NCBI GenBank assembly: GCA_964465125.1
Contig: CAYXIO010000053.1
Coordinates: forward strand, 1-29,882
Reading direction: 5' to 3'
Length of the DNA stretch: 29,882 bases
Origin: CAYOHG01 sp964465125
Lineage (GTDB): Bacteria; Planctomycetota; Phycisphaerae; UBA1845; Fen-1342
Both the position numbers and the translations under genes were made by a program. Positions 8,130 to 13,856 of the stretch are shown piece after piece. The number at the start of each line of letters is the position of its first letter. Position 1 is the stretch's first letter. The notes beneath the pieces are model-generated. The model saw nothing but the letters and a program-made list of their open reading frames with translations. It had not been told where the DNA came from and did no database searches.

Positions 8130-9830
8130 CTAGCCCTCCGCGTACCGTTCCGATTGCTGGATCACAAGATGCCCCCAGGTGAAACCGCCCGAGTCATACC
8201 GATCGTCGGTATGGGTCAGCAGCACGAATTTGTCGTTGTACGGGAAGACAGCCGTGTGCGGTTGCGTGTCGCCGCTGGGCGCATCGAGGACGTAGTCCAA
8301 CACCCCGACGTAGGTCATTTCCTCGTCGTAGATGATCGCGTTGGTGCGCCCGCCAGCGAGGATCCACCGCTGATCGTCAGCCACCACGATCTTCGGCCCC
8401 TCGTAGATTGGCCGCGATGTGTCCTCATCCACGGACACCCACGACACGAGGTCGCTCGATGTTGCTGCGGCGACGTAGAAGTTCTCCGGGATGAAATCGG
8501 TGTCGGCGGTGACGACATAGGACAGCAGCCAGTCGTCGCCTGCCTTCACGATGTAGGGATCGTAGACCCCATACGACCCCCCAAGATCACCGGGGAGCGA
8601 CAACGTGGACATGCTGTCGACTACCGAAGCACCGGACAGCAGATTGCCGCCGCTGATGGTACGCACAAGAATATCCAGCGCCCCTTCGAAACCGTTACCC
8701 CAGGTAGACGTCAGCAACATCTGGTCGCCGTTGTCCAGCACGACGATCTGCCCAGCGTGATCGTTCTGCCGGCTGCCGCCACGATCGACCATGATGACCC
8801 CGGTTTGCGTCATCTGGTACTCGGGCGTGCTGTCGAGCGCGAGCTCGAACACGCCCATGTAGCTTGTGCCGCGCGGATCCGGGCACGTTGCGGTCAGGTA
8901 GACGTGGTCGTTCTCGATGTCGTATGGCGATCCGTCTTCATTCGTCACCAGGTAGATGTCGCGCAGCCCAACGGCCCCGAATCGGCCTGCCTTGAGATTG
9001 TCGAACACCCATTCAGATGAATTAGCGGTTGCCGCTCCGAAGCCTAGCGTCCATCCCGTCAACGTCGCCGCCTTGAAATTTAGTGCCGAACTGATGTCGG
9101 CGCTCGTCTTCACAGCAAACCCGGAACCCGTATCCACCCACACGACTGCTGAGTTGCCCACCAAGGACAACGCCAGCGAATACGGCGCCGCTGTGGTGAA
9201 TGCGACCGTCGCGAACCAGGTGATTGTTCCACCGTTCTTGACTTGTATCCGAATGAGATTGTTGCGATCGTCGACGCTGGCCCAAATGAAGTTGTCAGCG
9301 TCCTTGCAGACCCCCACTCCGATGTTGTCATAACTGGTGGCGACATCGGGGTGAGACACCACGTCGATCTGCACCCAAACTTGTGGCATTGTCAGATCGT
9401 CGCCGCACTTGATGATGCTGCTCCGCGCGCCCGACGTATTGTTGTCAATCACCGCCTGCCCGCCGGTCACAGTAAAGGTAGCGGCGGTGCCTTCGGCTAA
9501 GTGGGTGAATTGCCCGTCGTCCGACGTGAAGTCCTCGTAGAGAAACTGCAGCGATGTCGGCATCAGCGCCGAGTAGCCGGCAGCCTCCATGTCGATCGAG
9601 TGTGTCACCGAGAAATTCATTTGCGCGGGGGTGCGCTCGATCAACTCAGGCTCGGGGTCAGGCCCGCCACCGCCTTCACAGGGACCAATCACCATAACTG
9701 GTTCCTGCCACGCGCGCAGTTCGGTGTTGTCCAGGCGCGCCCACGTCGCGATCTGTGCCTGCTCTTTTGGGATCAGGCGTGGGCTCTCCTTGGGCATCAT
9801 CCCCGAGAAGATGGGAACGTAGTGGATCAC
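8130..9830 (-). CDS. Putative tailspike/adhesin: docking module, LamG-like domain, GH43-like beta-propeller
   Basis: 566 aa from a GTG at 9830 that overlaps the previous stop (GTGA). This start gives MIHYVPIFSGMMPK, aligning well with the start of the 450-aa protein; an ATG at 9920 would add 30 poorly matching residues. Residues 7-44 are the shared module (FSGMMPK, ARLDNTELRAWQEP), then a Cys-Gly-Pro linker. Residues 96-283 look like a concanavalin/LamG sandwich (FLYEDFTSDDGQF, VWVQIDVVS, WTLGFGAATANSSEWVFDNLKAG). Residues 288-560 show blade-like repeats with YGVYDPYIVKAGDDWLLSYV (Asp424) and YEGPKIVVADDQRWILAGG (Glu477), resembling the DP and EGP catalytic motifs of GH43-type propellers. A role in binding or cutting a surface polysaccharide is inference. 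Parts of the gene look less GC-rich than its neighbours, suggesting module exchange. Confidence 0.75.
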   Translation of the reverse strand: MIHYVPIFSGMMPKESPRLIPKEQAQIATWARLDNTELRAWQEPVMVIGPCEGGGGPDPEPELIERTPAQMNFSVTHSIDMEAAGYSALMPTSLQFLYEDFTSDDGQFTHLAEGTAATFTVTGGQAVIDNNTSGARSSIIKCGDDLTMPQVWVQIDVVSHPDVATSYDNIGVGVCKDADNFIWASVDDRNNLIRIQVKNGGTITWFATVAFTTAAPYSLALSLVGNSAVVWVDTGSGFAVKTSADISSALNFKAATLTGWTLGFGAATANSSEWVFDNLKAGRFGAVGLRDIYLVTNEDGSPYDIENDHVYLTATCPDPRGTSYMGVFELALDSTPEYQMTQTGVIMVDRGGSRQNDHAGQIVVLDNGDQMLLTSTWGNGFEGALDILVRTISGGNLLSGASVVDSMSTLSLPGDLGGSYGVYDPYIVKAGDDWLLSYVVTADTDFIPENFYVAAATSSDLVSWVSVDEDTSRPIYEGPKIVVADDQRWILAGGRTNAIIYDEEMTYVGVLDYVLDAPSGDTQPHTAVFPYNDKFVLLTHTDDRYDSGGFTWGHLVIQQSERYAEG

Positions 9831-10036
9831 GATGATGGCTCGCGCTGTGCGGTAGCGATCCGCAGCAGGTTCGCCGCGCAGCGCAGTTGCACATCCACAT
9901 TTGGCAGGCGTTCGACCCAAGCGACGGCGGCGCCCGCGAACCCGATCGAGTAATCGCGCCTGCCGCGCTCGCGCGCGATCCGCAGCGCGTCGGCGATCAG
10001 GGTCACGCGCTGGTCACGGTCGAGATCGGCGCTCAT
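9827..10036 (-). CDS. Small hypothetical protein
   Basis: 69 aa (MSADLDRDQRVTLIADALRI...). ATG at 10036 has GGGAG eight bases upstream. It is predicted to be mostly helical (LIADALRIARERGRRD, VQLRCAANLLRIATAQRE) with no membrane segment. It overlaps the upstream 86-aa gene by 23 bases and the GTG of the 566-aa gene by four bases. I do not recognise a family. Confidence 0.6.
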   Translation of the reverse strand: MSADLDRDQRVTLIADALRIARERGRRDYSIGFAGAAVAWVERLPNVDVQLRCAANLLRIATAQREPSS

Positions 10037-10274
10037 AGGTCCGCTCCCTGCCCCTGCGAATGCACTCCGCGCGCGTCGCTCCGGCGGCCACGAGATAGTC
10101 GTGAATCTCGTGCCAGAGCGCGCGCGTGATCCTGCCATGGAACCCGGAGAGGAACGCAACGTCGCCGGCCCATGAAACGGTCAGAACGGCGTCGTACCGA
10201 GCGCCCCAAGCGAACGCACCTGGCCGCGATTGCAGCCGCAGCGTCTCGACGAGCGTTTCCGCGTGCAGCGCCAC
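10014..10274 (-). CDS. Small hypothetical phage protein
   Basis: 86 aa from GTG at 10274, shortly after the stop of the 50-aa membrane protein gene. It starts MALHAETLVETLRLQ. The core has two possible beta strands (YDAVLTVSWAGDVAFLSGFHG) followed by a helix (RALWHEIHDYLVAAGATRAECIRRGRERTYE). The basic C-terminus overlaps the next gene. No family recognised. The start is uncertain because no better start codon lies in frame. Confidence 0.6.
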   Translation of the reverse strand: MALHAETLVETLRLQSRPGAFAWGARYDAVLTVSWAGDVAFLSGFHGRITRALWHEIHDYLVAAGATRAECIRRGRERTYERRSRP

Positions 10275-10278
10275 ACGA

Positions 10279-10431
10279 TCAATCCCGGCCGCCCGCCAGC
10301 ACGGCCACGAGCGCCAGCGCGCCGACGACGACCACCGCGACGATGCCGAGCCACACCAGCGCGTCGATCAGCATCGACTGTGCCTCATCGGCCCAGCGCC
10401 ACGCATCAGCCGGCCCAGGCCGCCAGGACAC
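10279..10431 (-). CDS. Small single-span membrane protein
   Basis: 50 aa. GTG at 10431 overlaps the TAG of the 75-aa gene (TAGTG), which fixes the start. The polar N-terminus (SWRPGPADAWRWADEAQS) precedes one strong membrane helix at about residues 20-46 (MLIDALVWLGIVAVVVVGAL onward), ending GGRD. It lies just downstream of the lysis cassette, so an accessory holin or antiholin role is possible but not shown. Confidence 0.6.
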   Translation of the reverse strand: MSWRPGPADAWRWADEAQSMLIDALVWLGIVAVVVVGALALVAVLAGGRD

Positions 10432-10658
10432 TACCGCTTGCCCTTTGCCTTCGCAGCCGCAGCGCTCGCGGTGATCTGGTACAGCTCCTGCAGCAGCGCG
10501 CCCATGTGCCGCAGCACCAGGCCCTCGACGGCCAGCAGTTGTTCGCCGTCCAGTCCGTTGAGGCGGTACGCCGGCTGCTCGGCGCGATCCAGAGGCCCGC
10601 CCTCGTTGCCGTACCGGAACCCGCCGATCTCGCACGAAAACCGTTTCTCGTTCGCCAT
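10431..10658 (-). CDS. Small hypothetical protein
   Basis: 75 aa, ATG at 10658 with AGGAGG at good spacing. It starts MANEKRFSCEIGGFRYGNEGG. The middle is acidic and Leu-rich (LNGLDGEQLLAVEGLVLRHMGALLQELYQIT), likely an amphipathic helix, and the tail is basic (AAAKAKGKR). An in-frame GTG at 10742 that overlaps the previous stop (GTGA) would add 28 residues. I prefer the ATG because of its ribosome site. No family recognised. Confidence 0.6.
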   Translation of the reverse strand: MANEKRFSCEIGGFRYGNEGGPLDRAEQPAYRLNGLDGEQLLAVEGLVLRHMGALLQELYQITASAAAAKAKGKR

Positions 10659-10738
10659 CGTGTCCTCCTGTTGCGCCGGCTCGACCGGCTGTGTGTCGGC
10701 CACGCGCACGACGCGCGCAGCCAGTTTCCGCAGCGCGC

Positions 10739-11131
10739 TCACTGGGTCGTCCCCGGCGCGGCCGGCTCGGGCAGCGTCGCGACGAACTCGGGCACTCCAC
10801 TGATGCGCAGCGTGCAGCCGGCTTTCGAGTGATCGCGGACCTCGATGACGAGCGAAGACATTTGATCGCGCCAAATGTAGGCCCGCGTGATGATTCGCGC
10901 TGTGCGCGGCGGCTGCCACGCATACAGAGGGTAGGTGCGCCGCAGCGTCACGCGCCCACGCGTATCCATCGTCGCCGTGATGATGCTCGGCGCGCTCGGC
11001 AATTCGCACACGACTGCGAGATAGCCGGGGATGTTCGCACTGGCGGGCGCAAACGGAACAATCGGGTAGTCCCCGTTGCCGTTGACGCGGATGTACGCCG
11101 TGCGGCCCATCGTACTGATGTAGTTGCTCAT
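10739..11131 (-). CDS. Hypothetical phage protein, possibly virion component
   Basis: 130 aa from ATG at 11131, preceded by TAGGAG about nine bases upstream. It starts MSNYISTMGRTAYIRVNGNG and appears beta-rich throughout (YLAVVCELP, ITATMDTRGRVTLRRTYPLYAW, ARIITRAYIWRDQMSSLVIEV, CTLRISGVPEFVATL), with a flexible Pro/Ala-rich tail. No signal or membrane segment. It follows the spanin genes and begins the run of small genes before the tail module. A small beta-sandwich virion protein is possible; no family recognised. Confidence 0.65.
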   Translation of the reverse strand: MSNYISTMGRTAYIRVNGNGDYPIVPFAPASANIPGYLAVVCELPSAPSIITATMDTRGRVTLRRTYPLYAWQPPRTARIITRAYIWRDQMSSLVIEVRDHSKAGCTLRISGVPEFVATLPEPAAPGTTQ

Positions 11132-11141
11132 GCTGCTGCTC

Positions 11142-11717
11142 CTACTCGGGTGTCGTTGATGAGACCCCACGCGCCCACCCTTGCAGCGCGTGTAGCCGAG
11201 ATCGGCACTGCTCGTACAGCTCGCCGGCCGTGGCGATCCAGCGCGCTACCGACCGTTCGGACGCTCCACCGCCGGCAGGTCCACCACCAGCAGCGGCAGC
11301 GCCGGCATCGGCTGGAGCAGGCTCGGCGGCGGCGGCGCTGGCCGGATCACTACCGGCGGTGCGCTCACGGACGACGACCCGCTCGTTGAGCAGCCGGACA
11401 AGAGCAGAATCCAAAGCGACGCGGTGAGCGCGCGCACGGCGGTCGATTTCATCTCTGGTTCTCCTGGCTGTTTCTGCAATCGCGGCGCGGTGTTCCTCGG
11501 CCTGCGCTGCGAGCTGATCCGCCAGCGTGCGCCCGCGCTCGCGCCACGTCTGCGCCTCGCGTTCCGCAGCGACACGCTCGCGCTCTATGGCGGCGACCTC
11601 GGCCTTGCACTCCAGGTCGCGGCGCGTGTAGCCGGCCGCGTCGCCGCTGCGCTGCGCCCACCAGTAGCCGCCGCCGGCGACGAGCGCGGCGACGAGCAGC
11701 GCGATCAGAGTCGGCAC
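11142..11717 (-). CDS. Rz: Inner-membrane spanin (Rz-like)
   Basis: 191 aa from GTG at 11717. It has an N-terminal membrane anchor (PTLIALLVAALVAGGGYWWA, residues 2-21), then a long charged helix typical of i-spanin coiled coils (KAEVAAIERERVAAEREAQTW to about residue 115). A Gly/Ala/Pro linker and a C-terminal helix (WIATAGELYEQCRSRLHAL) follow. Spanins disrupt the Gram-negative outer membrane at the end of lysis by bridging from the inner membrane to an outer-membrane lipoprotein. Identification rests on topology, position downstream of holin and transglycosylase, and the Rz1 gene embedded in another frame. Confidence 0.85.
   Translation of the reverse strand: MPTLIALLVAALVAGGGYWWAQRSGDAAGYTRRDLECKAEVAAIERERVAAEREAQTWRERGRTLADQLAAQAEEHRAAIAETARRTRDEIDRRARAHRVALDSALVRLLNERVVVRERTAGSDPASAAAAEPAPADAGAAAAGGGPAGGGASERSVARWIATAGELYEQCRSRLHALQGWARGVSSTTPE
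11246..11452 (-). CDS. Rz1: Outer-membrane spanin lipoprotein (Rz1-like), embedded in Rz
   Basis: 68 aa, entirely inside the Rz gene in a different frame. ATG at 11452 has AGGAGA about eight bases upstream. The N-terminus is a lipoprotein signal: MKSTAVRALTASLWILLLSGC, with lipobox LLSGC and lipidation at Cys21. The mature part is rich in Pro (APPVVIRPAPPPPSLLQPMP), the hallmark of Rz1 o-spanins. The nested arrangement is the classical lambda-type one. It pairs with the product of the host frame to span the periplasm. Confidence 0.88.
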   Translation of the reverse strand: MKSTAVRALTASLWILLLSGCSTSGSSSVSAPPVVIRPAPPPPSLLQPMPALPLLVVDLPAVERPNGR

Positions 11718-12344
11718 GATGCCCCCTGTGCGGCCGGCGCGCGGCGCTCGACGTCCTCAAACCACGGTCGGTCGGACTCCGGCAGCGAGTCCTCGAACGC
11801 GGGGACCGTCCAGAGCCGCTCGACGCGCCCCATTCGACGCTCTCGACGGTCGCGCACGATAGCGCCCGCCTCGGCCGCGGTGCGCAGCGCGGTGCGTGCG
11901 TGCGTGTTGCTGATCCCGATTGCTGTCGCGACCTGCGATGCCGTGCGCGGCTGGCCATCGGCGAGCAGCGCCAGCACCGCTGCCCGGATCGCGCCGCGGG
12001 GCCGACGGGTCAACTGACCTGGGATGCTGCGCCTGCGGCGCGGCTGCGGCTGGTCAGGGTCGAACCACGAGACCGCATCGACCGGCAACTGGTCAGCGTG
12101 CTCCGGCAGTGCGTACAATCGCGCGCGCGGCTCGCTGCGCAGGTGCAGCAGCCGCGCGTCACGCACGAGCGCGCCCGCGCGCGCCATCCGCTGCAACGTC
12201 TNNNNNNNNNNGCTTCATGTTGTGCTGCGACCCGCCGATCACGGCCGACAGGTCACGAGCCGTCCGGGGGCGGCCATCGCCGAGTACGCCGAGGATTGCA
12301 TCACGCAACTCGCCGTTCGCCCAGCGTGGCCGCCCTACGCGCAT
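11705..12344 (-). CDS. Duplicated winged-helix DNA-binding protein, interrupted by an N run
   Basis: ATG at 12344 (MRVGRPRWANGELRD...) to TGA at 11705, about 209 aa if nothing is missing at the ten Ns. Two tandem winged-helix units are visible. Unit 1 is DGRPRTARDLSAVIG(G)SQHNMK..TLQRMARAGALVRDAR. Unit 2 is DGQPRTASQVATAIGISNTHARTALRTAAEAGAIVRDRR. They match residue for residue over about 37 positions when exactly one codon is placed at the gap. The wings are Arg-rich. Such domains bind DNA; the target is unknown, and late or lysis gene regulation is a guess from its place between the transglycosylase and Rz. The start overlaps the transglycosylase stop by ten bases; the stop overlaps no gene but lies inside the Rz start region. 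Confidence 0.75.
12202..12211. other. Run of ten Ns (assembly placeholder)
   Basis: Exactly ten Ns inside the winged-helix gene. With ten bases the frame breaks. The true number must be a multiple of three, and alignment of the two tandem domains requires one codon (C plus AG, giving Gln), so the likely true number is zero. Confidence 0.9.
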
Positions 12345-13054
12345 GACCCCGGCCCATAACCGAACGCGCGATAGACAGGCTCGAGACGCAACAGGATGCG
12401 TTTCGGGTACTCGGAATTCTCCCGCTGATTGGCGGGCGCGATTCCTGGGTTGATCTCGCATGTCACGCCGATGCACACCAGTGGTTCAGGCGACGACGCC
12501 TTGCGCCGCTGCATCCACCGTTCGCCGCCGTTGTACGCACCGAGCGCAAACGCCATCCGCTCGCACTGATTGGCACCCTCCATGCGGGCGTGCAGGAACG
12601 CCATGTAGCGAGCCTGCGCGAGCAGTGCCCACCTGGGATCGAACGGCGCGACCTCGGCCAGCGCCGGGTCCGTCGTGCCGATCCACGCCGCGGTTGCCGG
12701 CATGAACTGCGCGAGCCCCTGCGCGCCCGCTCGGGACAGCGCCCGCGGGTTCCAGGCGGATTCCTGATGCACCTGGGCCGCAGCGGTCGAGGTCGGCGCC
12801 CGCAGCCCCCACACATGACGCCAGATCCGCACCAGGTCGCGGCGGTGCTCCTGCGCTGCCCGCGGGATCTCCTGCCCTACGGACGGCGCCGGCGTCAGCA
12901 AGAGCATGGCGAACAGCGCCGCTCCGAGGGCGGCGCCGAGAATCACGCGCAGGAATCCGGCCCGCGCATGTCGGACGCGCGCCGCGCGCGCCGCGCGCGC
13001 TCGCAGCAGTTGGCGGAGTCCGATGATGAACGGCCAGTCGGTGTGCGGGTACAC
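12335..13054 (-). CDS. Membrane-anchored lytic transglycosylase (SLT family), probable endolysin
   Basis: 239 aa, GTG at 13054 with GGAGG six bases upstream. The N-terminus is very Arg-rich (residues 12-32), then one membrane or signal-anchor helix (residues 37-57), like SAR or secreted endolysins. The catalytic domain has the SLT signature: HQESAWNP with catalytic Glu98, SRAGAQGLAQFMPATA (residues 108-122) and ALGAYNGGERW (170-180). Such enzymes cleave the MurNAc-GlcNAc bond of peptidoglycan with 1,6-anhydro product formation. Cysteines 164, 194, 199 and 238 could form disulphides in the periplasm. It lies between the holin and spanin genes, so host lysis is the likely job; a virion-associated wall-opening role is an alternative. 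Confidence 0.88.
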   Translation of the reverse strand: MYPHTDWPFIIGLRQLLRARAARAARVRHARAGFLRVILGAALGAALFAMLLLTPAPSVGQEIPRAAQEHRRDLVRIWRHVWGLRAPTSTAAAQVHQESAWNPRALSRAGAQGLAQFMPATAAWIGTTDPALAEVAPFDPRWALLAQARYMAFLHARMEGANQCERMAFALGAYNGGERWMQRRKASSPEPLVCIGVTCEINPGIAPANQRENSEYPKRILLRLEPVYRAFGYGPGSCA

Positions 13055-13064
13055 GCTTCCTCCG

Positions 13065-13418
13065 TCAGAAGGCGTTGGCCATCGACAGCATCGACGCGGC
13101 GACGATGATCGCGCGCCGCAACTGCGCCGCCTCGAAGTCGGTCCCGCACAGGTCGTGCGGCCGGGCGTAGGGGAACAGCCAGCGGTCGATCCAGTAGCCG
13201 GCCACGGCGCCGGACGTGACCATCAGCATCTTGTTGACCATTGCGCCGACCAATAGTGGCGCGACCTGCCAGACGACCCATGCCAGCAGCGCGGTCAACA
13301 GCAGCCCGGGCCACATCCGGCCGAGCCCGCGCCCGCGCACCGGCGCGACAAGCGCCTCGAGCGCGTCGTCGATCTGTGCGCCTGCGGCGCGCGCGCAATC
13401 TCGCAGTCGATCCATCAT
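13065..13418 (-). CDS. Putative holin (superfamily III-type)
   Basis: 117 aa from the first of two adjacent ATGs at 13418, with GGAG upstream. The polar N-terminus (MMDRLRDCARAAGAQIDDAL) is followed by membrane segments at about residues 37-60, 62-80 and 102-115. The segment GYWIDRWLFPYARPHDL..... followed by LRRAIIVAASML is the conserved core I associate with Phage_holin_3_5 proteins. A Met-Met start could give two products, as in holin/antiholin pairs, but the difference here is only one residue. The position directly upstream of the transglycosylase supports a holin. Confidence 0.8.
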   Translation of the reverse strand: MMDRLRDCARAAGAQIDDALEALVAPVRGRGLGRMWPGLLLTALLAWVVWQVAPLLVGAMVNKMLMVTSGAVAGYWIDRWLFPYARPHDLCGTDFEAAQLRRAIIVAASMLSMANAF

Positions 13419-13452
13419 CGTCCATTCTCCGTCCACGGTTCTCCCACGAACT

Positions 13453-13551
13453 TCACGCGCCCCGCCGTGAAATCTGGCCGTTCGGCGCACGCATCCGCAG
13501 ATACCAGCGGCCATCGCGACCGCGTAGCGGAGAGAGCCGGTAGTGCCTCAT
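13453..13551 (-). CDS. Tiny 32-aa protein, DUF1508-like pattern
   Basis: ATG at 13551 overlaps the stop of the 102-aa gene as ATGA. The peptide is MRHYRLSPLRGRDGRWYLRM followed by RAPNGQISRRGA. The DGRWYLRMRAPNGQ segment resembles one unit of the DUF1508/YegP-type fold (W-x-x-R-x-x-x-x-NG). Its stop is followed by the ribosome site of the holin gene. The tight coupling supports translation; the function is unknown. Confidence 0.5.
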   Translation of the reverse strand: MRHYRLSPLRGRDGRWYLRMRAPNGQISRRGA

Positions 13552-13856
13552 ATCAACCCCACAGATCGCGCGATGTAGAGCAGCGTCACGCCGATCATCG
13601 CGATCACGGCGCGATCCATCCACCTGGCGGCGCGCAGCGAACTGACTGCCGAGCGCTCGAGACTGGCGATGCGCCCTTCCATCCGCTCCAAGGTGCCGAA
13701 CGCGCGCTCGAGCGCCTGCGACTGCTGCGTCTGCCGTTCCTCGACGAGTGCGAGCTTGGTGACCGCCTCACTCAGCTTCGTCAGGGTCTGCTTGATCTCG
13801 CGCACGTCTTCGTTCAGCGCGGCCCACTGGTGGTTCTGAATTCCGTCGGTGCTCAT
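13548..13856 (-). CDS. Coiled-coil protein with C-terminal membrane anchor
   Basis: 102 aa. ATG at 13856 overlaps the stop of the 611-aa gene (ATGA). Residues 12-72 form a likely coiled coil (LNEDVREIKQTLTKLSEAVT, then ALERAFGTLERMEGRIASLE). Residues 82-100 are a membrane helix (DRAVIAMIGVTLLYIARSVG). This layout, soluble helix then a tail anchor, is common next to phage holins (XhlA-like or hemolysin-like accessory proteins). It probably assists lysis or sits in the envelope; the role is inferred from position. Confidence 0.75.
   Translation of the reverse strand: MSTDGIQNHQWAALNEDVREIKQTLTKLSEAVTKLALVEERQTQQSQALERAFGTLERMEGRIASLERSAVSSLRAARWMDRAVIAMIGVTLLYIARSVGLI

Noticed and set aside
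6499..9830. Diversity-generating retroelement target, as in some podophages with variable tail proteins
   Set aside because: No reverse transcriptase, template repeat, or C-type-lectin-like variable end is visible in the window.
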